From NCBI RefSeq assembly GCF_016748675.1, contig NZ_CP051534.1:682001-746000 (forward strand): a DNA stretch of 64,000 nucleotides, in the 5' to 3' direction. The stretch comes from Helicobacter pylori. Lineage in GTDB: Bacteria; Campylobacterota; Campylobacteria; Campylobacterales; Helicobacteraceae. The number at the start of each line of letters is the position of its first letter. The stretch's first letter is position 1. This document shows, in pieces, positions 29,270 through 38,784 of this stretch. The notes below the pieces were generated by a model. The model ran no database searches, had not been told where the DNA came from, and saw only the letters and a program-made list of their open reading frames with translations. The translations under genes and the position numbers were made by a program.

Positions 29270-29605
29270 TCACCAAGCATGCCCAAAACTATAGCCGTAA
29301 TCATAAAAATCACGGATAGGTTCTCTTGGGGCTTGTGGTTCTCTAGTCTGAGGCTCTCTAGTTTGAGGCTCTCTATCAACGCCACGGATAAAATCTTCTA
29401 CCCTATCGCCTACTTCAGACCCAATATATCCTCCTATTGCACCACCAACAAATCCGCCCATTTTATCACCAACAAAACCCCCAACACCACCCCCTATAAA
29501 TTTGCCTAATTCACCCCTTGCCTCTATTTTAGGACCAGCTATAGCCACATTAACCATTGCACCGCACAAAACCACTACACAACTAAATGCTTTTAATCCA
29601 CTCAT
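29270..29605 (-). CDS. Small exported glycine-zipper protein
   Basis: About 111 residues. A signal peptide (MSGLKAFSCVVVLCGAMVNVAIA) precedes a glycine-zipper segment (GGGVGGFVGDKMGGFVGG, then AIGGYIGSEVG) of the kind that inserts in or spans the outer membrane, as in 17-kDa-antigen-like proteins. Next comes a short EPQTR tandem repeat, encoded by ~15-bp DNA repeats, and an aromatic tail. The frame starts ten codons further up, but AAAGGA sits 7 bases before this ATG. Function unknown; envelope stability is a guess. Confidence 0.7.
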   Translation of the reverse strand: MSGLKAFSCVVVLCGAMVNVAIAGPKIEARGELGKFIGGGVGGFVGDKMGGFVGGAIGGYIGSEVGDRVEDFIRGVDREPQTREPQTREPQAPREPIRDFYDYGYSFGHAW

Positions 29606-29664
29606 AACAAATCCTTTCATAAAATGGAGATTCAAGGCATGTTTGGCACACCTTGATAAGAATA

Positions 29665-29670
29665 TTTATA
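29665..29670 (-). promoter_or_regulatory. Promoter -10 (TATAAA) for the glycine-zipper gene
   Basis: On the minus strand TGGTATAAATATTC lies 60 bases upstream of the chosen ATG. The remaining bases up to 29893 are AT-rich with no gene that I can support. Confidence 0.5.
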
Positions 29671-29893
29671 CCACAACCCTATTAAAAGCATTGTTACAGA
29701 TCAGCGAAATATCACAAAAAAGCTAATTGAGTGTTTTATTTATACACAAATTACAGAATTAAATTAAATAAATTATAATAATTTTTGGGTTTTTTCACTA
29801 TTGAAGCAAATCCAAAAGGATAAAAAGAGAACTTTTTAATCCATTAAAAATACGCTCAATAAGGTTTTAAAACAGCAATTCTTTTCAAGCTCT

Positions 29894-31195
29894 TTAAGGT
29901 TTCTTAAAAAACTTAAAATACCCGTTTTCAATATTGGTTTGAGGGGCGCGTGAAAGGCTCAACGAACCGCTAGGAATGTCTTTAGTGATGGTGGTGCCGC
30001 TACCGATTAAGACATTAGAGCCGATATTTATAGGAGCGACTAGTTGGCTATCGCTCCCTATAAAGACATTTTCACCGATGATCGTTTGGTGTTTCTTTTT
30101 ACCATCGTAATTGCAAGTGATCACGCCAGCCCCCACATTTGTGTTTTTCCCTATCTCACAATCCCCTAAATAGCTCAAATGCCCCGCTTTAGCGCCTTGA
30201 AGTTTGGCGTTTTTAGTCTCTACAAAATTCCCCACATGGCTGTTACAAATCACGCTTTTAGGGCGCGCATGGGCAAACGGCCCCACACTGCTATTAACAA
30301 TCTGGCTCTCTTCTATCACGCTATAAGCCTTAATATGCGCGTTTTCTATCAAACAATTCCCAATCAAACGCACCCCTTGCTCTAAAACGCACTCCCCCTT
30401 AAAACTCACGCCTTTTTCTAAATAAATGCTATTAGGCAATTGCATCACTACCCCCAAGTCCATGGCGTTTTTCCGCAGTCTTTCTAGCATGATTTCTTCA
30501 GCCTTCGCCCTTTCTGTTTGGCTATTCACCCCTAAAAAACACTCTTCTTCTAAAAAAATAGCGTCAATTGTTTCGTTTTCATTGATTCCTAGAGCGATTA
30601 AATCCGTGAGATAGTGTTCTTTTTGGGCGTTTCGGTCATGGAGTTTGGGCAAGTATTTTTCTAAAAACTCCCTTTCAAAAAAATACACGCCAGCGTTCAC
30701 GCTTTTAATGGTTTTTTCTTCATCATTAGCGTCCTTTTCTTCTACAATCTTTTTAACCTGATGGTTTTCTAAAACAACGCGCCCATAACCTTTAGGATCA
30801 GCTAAATGGAGTAAGCCTATAGCGTTATTCTTGCTTTCTAATAAGGGGGCGAGAGCGTCTTTAGTGATTAAGGGCATGTCCGCATTCAAAATCAAAACCC
30901 GATCATGTTTTGTAGGGATAGGCGTTTTATCTTCTTGCATGATAGCCCCACCTGTCCCTGAATATTTTTCCACGATTTGAGTGTGAAAGATTACGCCCTT
31001 AAAACGCTCCAACACCGCTTCTTTAATGCGTTCTTGTTGGTGGTGTAAGACAAGATGCACATCATTACTGATTGAAAAAGCCGTTTCTAAAATGTAAAAT
31101 AACATAGGCTCCCCGCAAATCGTGTGTAAAGTCTTAGGCAGGCTAGAGTGCATGCGAGTGCCTTTGCCAGCGGCTAGTATGATTACAGAAAGCAT
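29894..31195 (-). CDS. glmU: Bifunctional GlcNAc-1-P uridyltransferase / GlcN-1-P acetyltransferase
   Basis: Makes UDP-GlcNAc for peptidoglycan and LPS. The N-terminal nucleotidyltransferase carries [18 protein letters not shown]. The C-terminal left-handed beta-helix acetyltransferase shows hexapeptide repeats ([19 protein letters not shown]) and the conserved [17 protein letters not shown] and [10 protein letters not shown]. 433 residues, slightly shorter than the E. coli enzyme, as usual for H. pylori. Divergent from fliP. Confidence 0.96.
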   Translation of the reverse strand: MLSVIILAAGKGTRMHSSLPKTLHTICGEPMLFYILETAFSISNDVHLVLHHQQERIKEAVLERFKGVIFHTQIVEKYSGTGGAIMQEDKTPIPTKHDRVLILNADMPLITKDALAPLLESKNNAIGLLHLADPKGYGRVVLENHQVKKIVEEKDANDEEKTIKSVNAGVYFFEREFLEKYLPKLHDRNAQKEHYLTDLIALGINENETIDAIFLEEECFLGVNSQTERAKAEEIMLERLRKNAMDLGVVMQLPNSIYLEKGVSFKGECVLEQGVRLIGNCLIENAHIKAYSVIEESQIVNSSVGPFAHARPKSVICNSHVGNFVETKNAKLQGAKAGHLSYLGDCEIGKNTNVGAGVITCNYDGKKKHQTIIGENVFIGSDSQLVAPINIGSNVLIGSGTTITKDIPSGSLSLSRAPQTNIENGYFKFFKKP

Positions 31196-31248
31196 TAAAA
31201 TCCTTCAATTTATGGGGTTATTTTAGGGAATTTTAACATGCCTTATCT

Positions 31249-31254
31249 TATAAT
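31249..31254 (+). promoter_or_regulatory. fliP promoter -10 (TATAAT)
   Basis: TATAAT in CTTATAATTTG, 38 bases before the fliP TTG start, in the 96-base divergent gap with glmU. Confidence 0.6.
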
Positions 31255-31291
31255 TTGACTTTGTTTTTTATTAAAGATTTAAGGCTAGAAT

Positions 31292-32038
31292 TTGCGTTTT
31301 TTCATTTTTTTAATCCTCATTTGCCCTTTAATATGCCCCTTAATGAGCGCTGATAGCGCTTTACCTAGCGTCAACCTCTCTTTAAACGCTCCTAGTGATC
31401 CTAAACAGCTCGTAACCACCCTTAATGTCATCGCCTTGCTCACGCTTTTAGTTTTAGCCCCATCGTTGATTTTGGTGATGACGAGTTTCACTCGTTTGAT
31501 CGTGGTGTTTTCTTTTTTAAGGACCGCTTTAGGCACGCAACAAACCCCACCCACTCAAATTTTAGTTTCGCTCTCTTTGATATTGACTTTTTTTATCATG
31601 GAACCTAGTTTGAAAAAGGCTTATGATACAGGGATTAAGCCTTATATGGATAAAAAGATTTCTTACACCGAAGCGTTTGAAAAAAGCGCTCTGCCTTTCA
31701 AGGAATTCATGCTTAAAAACACACGAGAAAAGGATCTAGCGCTTTTTTTTAGGATTAGGAATTTGCCTAACCCTAAAACCCCTGATGAGGTGAGCTTGAG
31801 CGTTTTAATCCCGGCGTTTATGATAAGCGAATTGAAAACAGCGTTTCAAATCGGCTTTTTACTCTACTTGCCTTTTTTGGTGATTGATATGGTGATCAGT
31901 TCTATTTTAATGGCGATGGGCATGATGATGCTCCCGCCCGTAATGATTTCTCTGCCTTTTAAAATTTTGGTGTTTATTCTGGTAGATGGGTTTAATTTAT
32001 TGACCGAAAATTTAGTAGCGAGTTTTAAAATGGTTTGA
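31292..32038 (+). CDS. fliP: Flagellar type III export membrane protein FliP, intact frame
   Basis: A core subunit of the flagellar export gate (FliPQR). 248 residues with a signal peptide, four membrane helices and the family blocks FLRTALGTQQTPPTQILVSLSL and EVSLSVLIPAFMISELKTAFQIG. TTG start behind AAGG. In published H. pylori strains a short poly-C run in fliP switches motility by slippage; here the corresponding codons are ACC-CCA-CCC-ACT (CCCCACCC at 31545-31552), so the run is interrupted by A and the gene reads through in one piece. Confidence 0.93.
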   Translation: MRFFIFLILICPLICPLMSADSALPSVNLSLNAPSDPKQLVTTLNVIALLTLLVLAPSLILVMTSFTRLIVVFSFLRTALGTQQTPPTQILVSLSLILTFFIMEPSLKKAYDTGIKPYMDKKISYTEAFEKSALPFKEFMLKNTREKDLALFFRIRNLPNPKTPDEVSLSVLIPAFMISELKTAFQIGFLLYLPFLVIDMVISSILMAMGMMMLPPVMISLPFKILVFILVDGFNLLTENLVASFKMV

Positions 32039-32049
32039 TATTAAAAACA

Positions 32050-32070
32050 TTCAAGCTATAAAAGCTTGAA
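32050..32070. terminator. Bidirectional terminator between fliP and fecA
   Basis: TTCAAGCT / AGCTTGAA with a 5-base loop, flanked by A-rich and T-rich bases, located between convergent genes. Confidence 0.65.
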
Positions 32071-32076
32071 ACCAGT

Positions 32077-34379
32077 TTAAAACTCATAATTCAAATACGC
32101 TGTAATGGATCTCCCTGGTGCGGGCTCTCTCCCTGTAGGGCTTGTGCCAATCCCCCTAAAATAATACTTCATGTTAAAAAGGTTATTGATTTGCAAGCTT
32201 CCTGTGATTTTATGCCTACCGCTTTGCCATAAAACGGAGCTTACTTGGACATTCAACACAAAATACAAGGGCAATAACCCCACTGAATTACAACCATACT
32301 CTAACCCCCCTGTGTATTCTGGGTTTAAGGGCAGGCACACGGTTTGATCTTTGGCTTGATTGAGCATGGAACTATAAGCACGACTATAAAAATAGCTACT
32401 AATACCAAAAGTCGTGTGCTTGTAAGTATACATCATGTCAAATATGAATTGGTTAGGACTCACATAAGGCAAGCGCTTCCCTTTAATGTCAAAGGGTTTA
32501 TTGATAATGCCTGTAAAATAATAAGCAATATCATCAGCGTTAGAAGTGATGCGCGCATCAATATAAGTGTAAGCCACATGGAATTGCAAACCCCTAATCG
32601 GCGCGTAATACAATTCCAATTCCACCCCTTGACTCCTAGCATTCACAGGCTGTGGACTATAGCCTCCCGCATAGTAACGATTGGCAAAAATCACAAAATA
32701 ATTCGTGTTAAAGCTCAATAGATTTTTATAACTATAGCGTTGCCCCACTTCAATTTCATTAAAAATTTGGTTGTAATTAGTCCTAGTAATGCCTACCATT
32801 GTGTGTTGTGGGGGGATAAAACTACGGCGGTAGTTCGCATACCATATCCAATTTTCCATAGGTTTATAGCCAATATTAAGGGCAGGACTCCATTCGTTTT
32901 GGCGCTGTTTTTTACTGGTCCATACGGAAAAATCGTGCTTTTCTGGCTCTTTGTTGTTATAGTTCAAAAAAGTGTATCTAATCCCTGGAGTTATCACCAA
33001 TTTAGAATCAAAAAGCTCTATTTTATCGCTCAACCATACCGCTGTATAGTTGTTAAACATTTCTTGATTGTTACTAGGCTTTTTAGAAAGAACATATGGG
33101 GGCATATGGCACACCCCATTGATAATATCTGTTTTTTCGCATGTGCTTTGATCGGATCTAATGAACATGTCCATCGTCATGAAACGCATGCCCACATTAA
33201 AAGTTTGCTTAACTTTATTGGTATTGACAACTAAGTTCAAATTAGGCTCAAAAGCGTTCATCACATAACGCCTTAAATGATCAAAGATAAAAAATCCTGG
33301 ATAATTTTGATCGGTATAAACAGGGCCTAATTTAGGATTAGTATTGACATTTAAATAGTTAGAATCAAATTTAAAATCCCTTGACATGTCATGCCCATAG
33401 TAACTGAAAGTGAAATCCCCCCTATTTTATCCGTGTCCCCAAAAAAGTTTTGATACACAGCTCCCCATCGCTTCGCTCTCCCGCTTTTATCGTTATTAGG
33501 GCGGTTATTTTGAAAACGATTTTGATTATACGCTTCTATACCTAAAGACCCAGGGTCTGTTAAAAAATAGCTGTAATATTGAAAAAAAGCGGTGATCTTA
33601 TTGCTATCATTGATTTGATACAACGAATCTAGCAAGTAGTTTTGAATGTTGGTAGGGCTGTTGTATCTAAACCCTTGCCCTTTGAGCCAATTGACTTGAG
33701 CTTGGATTCCAAAATGCTTATTCATCATACCCCCAGTTCTTAAATAGGTGTTAAAAAGCATGTTATTAACTAAGCTTTTATCAATGTTTTTAGAATTTTG
33801 ATTGAAAAACCCCCCATTTTCAGATTTGCCCCAAAAAGTGGTCCTCTCGCTCACTTGACTTTCCCACTTGGTAGGAATGCCTTTGGTGATAATGTTGATC
33901 ACACCGCCAAAAGCGTTAGGGCCATAACGCACGCTCTCCCCACCTTTAGTTACGCTGATTCTATCCACAGATTGAAAGGTTACAGGAAAAATAACCGTGC
34001 CAATTTCAACATAGGGCGCGACATAAATAGGAATCCCATTGACTAGAATCATTCCCGTATTAGAATGCCCTGGGCCTCCCGCACCAAACCCCCTAATGGA
34101 AATGCTAGGCACAGCTCCAATACCGGTAGAGTTTCTAATATGCACGCCTGGCACATTTTGCAAAGCTTCTTCAATGCTTTGATTCGCGCTTTTAGTGAGC
34201 TGCTTGTTAGAAATCACCGTGCGAGAACCCATATAGTTTCTAACTTCCTTACTCCTCCAACTCAAAGGCGCTTCTTTATCGTTAGCCACCCCTGAAGCTT
34301 CTACCCTTTCCAAATTATGAGTTTTGACAGCATGCGCGCTATGACTCAAAACAGCCAAAGAGACTAAAATTCTTTTCAT
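32077..34379 (-). pseudogene. fecA: TonB-dependent iron receptor FecA, split by a one-base frameshift
   Basis: An outer-membrane TonB-dependent receptor annotated as ferric-citrate transporter. The upstream part (33351-34379) encodes a signal peptide and plug domain (EALQNVPGVHIRNSTGIG, SISIRGFGAGGPG, GPNAFGGVINI) and the first barrel strands. The downstream part (32077-33387) encodes the rest of the barrel and ends ITAYLNYEF. At 33417-33422 there are six C (six G on the coding strand) where seven would give DKIGGDFTFSYYGHDMSRDF. As written, the first product ends in a nonsense tail after DKIGG. One added base restores ~767 residues. Could be phase variation, a recent mutation or a sequencing error. 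AAAAGG ribosome site. Confidence 0.88.
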
Positions 34380-34422
34380 TTACCACCTTTTATGAAAAAT
34401 ATTCTTTTTTACAACAAGGTGT

Positions 34423-34428
34423 AATTTA
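34423..34428 (-). promoter_or_regulatory. fecA promoter -10 (TATAAA)
   Basis: On the minus strand TTATTATAAATTAC lies 44 bases upstream of the fecA ATG and directly beside a Fur-box-like dyad. Confidence 0.5.
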
Positions 34429-34443
34429 TAATAACCATTATTA
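34429..34443 (-). promoter_or_regulatory. Fur box at the fecA promoter
   Basis: The minus strand reads TAATAATGGTTATTA, 14 of 15 matches to the dyad TAATAATnATTATTA described for H. pylori Fur. It touches the -10 box, so iron-loaded Fur would block RNA polymerase. Confidence 0.7.
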
Positions 34444-34468
34444 GTTTTAGCTTAAATTTTTAAAAAAT

Positions 34469-34484
34469 TATTATTTAGATAATA
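34469..34484. promoter_or_regulatory. Second Fur-like dyad upstream of fecA
   Basis: TATTAT / ATAATA with a 4-base spacer, about 25 bases further upstream. Tandem Fur sites are common at H. pylori iron genes. Confidence 0.5.
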
Positions 34485-34598
34485 TTAATGACTTTTTTAT
34501 CAAAAATGCCGATTAATGCGAATGTTGATAGAAAGGATTGGGATATAAAGAAAAATAAAAATTTTTTAATATTTCTAATGGGGGGAATTTTAAACAAA

Positions 34599-34620
34599 TA
34601 AAGGGTTTAAAAACCCTTTA
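34599..34620 (-). terminator. feoB terminator
   Basis: TAAAGGGTTT and AAACCCTTTA form a 10-bp stem with a 2-base loop, 10 bases after the feoB stop. T-rich sequence follows on the minus strand. Confidence 0.75.
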
Positions 34621-34630
34621 TGGCTAGCCT

Positions 34631-36559
34631 TTAAACCAAAATTTGAGTCGCATAAAAAGCTATCAAGGAAAACGCATACGCCACAACGGTTGTAAAGATA
34701 AATAAATACGCTACAAACTTGATCCCTCCAGCTTCCCTACCAAAAGTAATGGTCGCTGCAAAACAAGGGATATAAAACATCACAAACACGATAAAAGCGA
34801 TCCCGCTAGGCACGCTGACTTCTTTTCTTAAAATTTCTCTAAAAGCGTCAGATTTTTCATTTTGATCCCCTAAAGAAAACAACACCCCCAAAGTAGAAAC
34901 CACCACTTCTTTAGCCATAAAACCGGTTACAAGCGAGACGCTCAAACGCCAATCAAAATCCATAGGGCTAAAGACTTTTTCTAAATACGCCCCACCTCTT
35001 CCCACAACGCTATTTTTTAAATTCTTTTTATCCAATTCGGTTTTTAATTCTTTTAATTTTTCTTCTTTGGCTTCGCTTGAAAGAGTGGTATCCTTATCCA
35101 CTAACAAGCTTTCTTGTTTATAAGCTTTCATAGCCGCATCATTTTTAGGGTATTGAGACATAAACCAGATTAAAATCGCTCCCACTAAAATATAAGTCCC
35201 GGCCTTTTTAAGGTAAGAAAGCGACTTGGTGTAGATACTGAAATAGACCATTCTCCAACTGGGAAAGCGGTATTTGGGCATTTCCATGATAAAAGATTCG
35301 GTTTGTCCTTTAAACACGCTTAATTTGAGTAATTTTGCCATCACTAATGCTACAACCGCCCCCAAAATATAAATGCAAAACAGCACAAACCCCGCGCTAG
35401 AAGAGGGGAAAAACGAGCCTACAAACAGCACATAAATAGGCAGCCTTGCTGAGCAGCTCATAAACCCGATCACAAAAAGCGTGATCAACCGTTCGTTATA
35501 ATTTTGTAAGGTTCTTGTCGCCATGTAAGCGGGCACTGAGCAGCCAAAACCGGTGATTAAAGGGATAAAACTCTTCCCATGCAAGCCAAATTTATGCAAG
35601 ATCCCATCTAACAAAAACGCCACCCTACTCATATAGCCTGTCGTCTCTAGTAAAGAAATCCCAAAATACAACACCACAATTAAAGGCAAGAATGAAACCG
35701 TCGCTCCCACTCCCCCAATAATGCCATCGCCCACCAAAGACGCTAAATCTTCATTAGCCACATTTTCTTTAATACTATCGCTCAAAAATTTAAACCCTGT
35801 TTCAAGCGCTTTTTGCACTCCCCCTCCTGTTAAAAAGCTCAAGGAAAAAATGATAAACATAAACCCCAAAAAAATGAAAATCCCATAACGCGGGTGCATT
35901 AAAATCTTATCAATCTTATAAGTGTGTTCAAAACTCGCGTTTTGTTGGTTTTCACTGATCACTGATTTAGCGATTCTTTGAGCGCTCTGGCTGTATTTTA
36001 AAGACCCCTTAAAGCTTTGAGACGGGACTTTTATGCTTTCATTGTTTATAGTGTTTTGAGAATAAAGCCTGACAATTTCATCTAATAAAAGCTCGGTATT
36101 CAAGCGATCTTCTTTAGATCTTGCACTTGTTGGCACGCACACAACCCCTAATTCTTTAGAAAGCTTTTCTGTATTGATTTTAACGCCTTCTTTTTGCGCT
36201 TCATCCCACATGTTGAGCGCGAGAAGCATTTTTTTATTCGTGTCTAATAGCTGCGCGCTTAAGGCTAAATTACGCTCTAAATTGGTGGAATCCACCACAT
36301 TAAGAATGAGATCGTATTGCCCTTTTTCTAAAAAATCTTTAGTAACCTTTTCTTCAGTGGTGAAGTCATTGAGCGCGTAAGTGCCCGGTAAATCAATGAT
36401 AGTGATTTGATGCTCTTTATGGATCAAACCCACTTCCATTTTATCCACAGTAACCCCGGCAAAATTCCCCACTTTCAAATGGGCGTTACTCAAAGCGTTG
36501 ATGAGGGATGATTTCCCCACATTAGGCTGGCCCACAAGGGCGATAGTGATTTCTTTCAT
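34631..36559 (-). CDS. feoB: Ferrous iron transporter FeoB
   Basis: The main Fe(II) importer of H. pylori. The N-terminal G domain has G1 GQPNVGKS, G3 DLPGTY and G4 NMWD. The membrane part has two Gate regions (GFGCSVPAYMATRT and GFMAKEVVVSTLG) and many helices. 642 residues from the ATG, which matches the length I recall. A GTG six codons upstream (36577) has a better ribosome site (AAAAGG), so a 648-residue product is possible. No feoA is seen adjacent. The gene diverges from the exonuclease gene over a 100-base gap. Confidence 0.95.
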   Translation of the reverse strand: MKEITIALVGQPNVGKSSLINALSNAHLKVGNFAGVTVDKMEVGLIHKEHQITIIDLPGTYALNDFTTEEKVTKDFLEKGQYDLILNVVDSTNLERNLALSAQLLDTNKKMLLALNMWDEAQKEGVKINTEKLSKELGVVCVPTSARSKEDRLNTELLLDEIVRLYSQNTINNESIKVPSQSFKGSLKYSQSAQRIAKSVISENQQNASFEHTYKIDKILMHPRYGIFIFLGFMFIIFSLSFLTGGGVQKALETGFKFLSDSIKENVANEDLASLVGDGIIGGVGATVSFLPLIVVLYFGISLLETTGYMSRVAFLLDGILHKFGLHGKSFIPLITGFGCSVPAYMATRTLQNYNERLITLFVIGFMSCSARLPIYVLFVGSFFPSSSAGFVLFCIYILGAVVALVMAKLLKLSVFKGQTESFIMEMPKYRFPSWRMVYFSIYTKSLSYLKKAGTYILVGAILIWFMSQYPKNDAAMKAYKQESLLVDKDTTLSSEAKEEKLKELKTELDKKNLKNSVVGRGGAYLEKVFSPMDFDWRLSVSLVTGFMAKEVVVSTLGVLFSLGDQNEKSDAFREILRKEVSVPSGIAFIVFVMFYIPCFAATITFGREAGGIKFVAYLFIFTTVVAYAFSLIAFYATQILV

Positions 36560-36629
36560 TGGGTTTGAATGCTCCACATTAAAGCCTTTTAATTTTTAGT
36601 TATATCGTTTTTAGATTAAAAGTCAGCAC

Positions 36630-36641
36630 TATAGCGCTATA
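36630..36641. promoter_or_regulatory. 12-bp perfect palindrome in the divergent feoB/exonuclease gap
   Basis: TATAGCGCTATA lies midway between the divergent starts, 13 bases ahead of the plus-strand -10. It is a candidate operator; no known H. pylori regulator is recognised. Confidence 0.4.
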
Positions 36642-36654
36642 AGACTAATTGTTA

Positions 36655-36660
36655 TATAAT
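36655..36660 (+). promoter_or_regulatory. Promoter -10 (TATAAT) for the exonuclease gene
   Basis: TATAAT in GTTATATAATAAAAGC, 42 bases upstream of the chosen start. Confidence 0.6.
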
Positions 36661-36701
36661 AAAAGCGAGACAAGAATATTAAAATGCGAAAGAGGCGTGT
36701 G

Positions 36702-37514
36702 ATGTTGTGCGTGTTTGATATAGAAACCATTCCTAACGTGAGCTTGTGTAAAGAGCATTTCCAATTAAAAGAAGACGATGCGCTAAAAATCTGTGAATGG
36801 AGTTTTGAAAAGCAAAAAGAAAAAAGCGGGAGCGAGTTTTTGCCTCTTTATTTGCATGAAATCATCTCTATTGCAGCAGTCATTGGCGATGATTACGGGC
36901 AGTTTATCAAAGTGGGGAATTTTGGTCAAAAACACGAGAATAAAGAGGGTTTTACAAGCGAAAAAGAGCTTTTAGAGGACTTTTTTAGATACTTTAACGA
37001 AAAGCAACCGCGCCTAATAAGCTTCAATGGCAGAGGTTTTGATATGCCCCTACTCACGCTCAAAGCCCTTAAATACAATTTAACTTTAGACGCCTTTTAC
37101 AGCCAAGAAAACAAATGGGAGAATTACCGAGCGCGTTATAGCGAGCAATTCCATTTGGATTTAATGGATAGCTTGAGCCATTATGGATCTGTTAGGGGGT
37201 TGAATCTAAATGGCATTTGCTCTATGATGAATATTCCTGGTAAATTTGATGTGAGTGGGGATTTAGTGCACGCGATTTATTACAACCCTAATTTAAGCCA
37301 AAAGGAGAAAAAAGGCATTATTGATGGCTATTGCCAAAGCGATGTGCTTAACACTTACTGGCTTTTTTTAAAATACGAAGTGCTGAAAGGGGCTTTAAAT
37401 AAGGAGCAATACCTTGGGCTATTGAATGATTTTTTAGAAAAATTCCCTAAAGAAAAATCCTATTCAAGCGTTTTTATCAACGCTTTAGAGAAAGAAATTA
37501 GGGAGTTTGCTTGA
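36702..37514 (+). CDS. PolB-type 3'-5' exonuclease-like protein
   Basis: About 270 residues with DnaQ/PolB-type exonuclease motifs: FDIETIPN (Exo I, DxE), LISFNGRGFDMPLL (Exo II region) and YCQSDVLNTYW (Exo III). This resembles the stand-alone PolB-like exonuclease family; the biological role is unknown. An AGAGG site 6 bases before this ATG favours it over the ATG at 36684. The 3' ~390 bases occur a second time at 39755-40150, beyond an inserted restriction-modification pair. This copy is complete. Confidence 0.8.
   Translation: MLCVFDIETIPNVSLCKEHFQLKEDDALKICEWSFEKQKEKSGSEFLPLYLHEIISIAAVIGDDYGQFIKVGNFGQKHENKEGFTSEKELLEDFFRYFNEKQPRLISFNGRGFDMPLLTLKALKYNLTLDAFYSQENKWENYRARYSEQFHLDLMDSLSHYGSVRGLNLNGICSMMNIPGKFDVSGDLVHAIYYNPNLSQKEKKGIIDGYCQSDVLNTYWLFLKYEVLKGALNKEQYLGLLNDFLEKFPKEKSYSSVFINALEKEIREFA
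37119..37511 (+). repeat. Long direct repeat, copy 1 (3' end of exonuclease gene)
   Basis: ~390 bp that recur at 39755-40147 with about 17 mismatches (about 96% identity, counted by eye). The copies end exactly at the last sense codon and flank the restriction-modification insertion. Confidence 0.9.
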
Positions 37515-37567
37515 AGCTTTATAATTGTATAAACAATCTATCTAATATTTTTAATAAAGAGTCTTTT

Positions 37568-38782
37568 ATGCCTACAATATCAAAAAATAAACCATATAGT
37601 TTTATTAAAAACCTTGAGTTTTACACAATTAAACGCATTAAGGATATGGGATCTCACCCTAGCGAAGACCATTTAAATAAATTGCTAGAATTGTTTAAAC
37701 AAGATTTAAGTATTGATCTAAAAAGAGAGATAGCAAGCTCTATTGGTAGGCAACTTGATGATGATATTATTTATAATTTTTTAAAGCAAGAAGCTTTTAA
37801 AGAACATTACATGGAAGTTGTTTATCAATTTTTACGCACTGCTTTATATAAATCTAAGGATATGCGATTCGCAAAATTATGCGATGACTTGTTGCAATAC
37901 TATCAAAATGAAAACATGCAAAAAATGAAACAATACTATGACTATCGCCATACCAAAAAACCACCTTTAAAAATTATAGAAAATATTATTAAAAAACCTT
38001 CTTTATTAATTGGGGATAATGCACAAACGCTCAATAAAATCGTTCCTAATTCTATTAATCTTATTTTTACTTCACCACCCTACTATAATGCTAGAATTTA
38101 TAGTGATTATAAAAATTACAAAGATTATCTAAATGCTATGTCTCAAAGTTTAAAAGCTTGTTTTAGAGTGTTAGAAGAGGGGCGTTTTATTATCATTAAT
38201 GTTTCACCTGTGATTACCAAGAGAGCTGGGCGTGAGTTTGAAAGTGTGCGTTATCCTATTCATTTTGATTTCCATCAAATTTTAATTGACAATGGATTTT
38301 ACTTTGTAGATGAAATCCTATGGATTAAACCTGATTTTAGCGTGCCTAATCGTATTGGAGGATATTTACAAAATAAAAAACCTTTAGGATACAAGCCTAA
38401 TTGTGTGAGTGAAAGTTTGTTAGTTTATCGTAAAAAAGCCCCTTTTCTACTAGATAAAAATATTAAAATAGCTGAAAAACGATTAAAACCAAGCAAACAA
38501 AATAATACTTTATTTGGAAAAAAAGAATTGCCTATAGAAACTACCAATTGTTGGTATATTACTCCAAAGTCTAGTAAAGACCATCCGGCCGTATTCCCTG
38601 AAAGTCTTTGTGAAAGAGTGCTAAATTACTACTCTTTTGAAAATGAAGTTGTATGCGACCCTTTTGCCGGTAGTGGTACTTTTGGAATGGTTGCAAAATC
38701 TATGGGGCGTATTCCTTTATTATGTGAACAGCATCCAAAATATGCTCAAAATCTAATCAAACTTGGTTTTAAGGAAATCTAA
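37568..38782 (+). CDS. DNA methyltransferase, probable N4-cytosine, type II
   Basis: A modification enzyme of 404 residues from this ATG. Motif IV is TSPPYYNAR (SPPY, the form typical of N4-cytosine enzymes) and motif I is DPFAGSGTFGM near the C-terminus, which is the beta-class order. A ~110-residue helical N-terminal extension precedes. The frame opens at a TTG overlapping the exonuclease stop, but the ATG at 37568 has an AAAGAG site. It partners the next gene two bases downstream. It is more AT-rich than the core genes around it, which fits acquisition. The target is unknown; a CfrBI-like CCWWGG enzyme is one possibility from memory. Confidence 0.85.
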   Translation: MPTISKNKPYSFIKNLEFYTIKRIKDMGSHPSEDHLNKLLELFKQDLSIDLKREIASSIGRQLDDDIIYNFLKQEAFKEHYMEVVYQFLRTALYKSKDMRFAKLCDDLLQYYQNENMQKMKQYYDYRHTKKPPLKIIENIIKKPSLLIGDNAQTLNKIVPNSINLIFTSPPYYNARIYSDYKNYKDYLNAMSQSLKACFRVLEEGRFIIINVSPVITKRAGREFESVRYPIHFDFHQILIDNGFYFVDEILWIKPDFSVPNRIGGYLQNKKPLGYKPNCVSESLLVYRKKAPFLLDKNIKIAEKRLKPSKQNNTLFGKKELPIETTNCWYITPKSSKDHPAVFPESLCERVLNYYSFENEVVCDPFAGSGTFGMVAKSMGRIPLLCEQHPKYAQNLIKLGFKEI

Positions 38783-38784
38783 AA

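Noticed and set aside
32740-33234. 164-codon plus-strand frame inside fecA
   Set aside because: Antisense to the barrel of FecA; composition reflects the complementary strand of a real gene.
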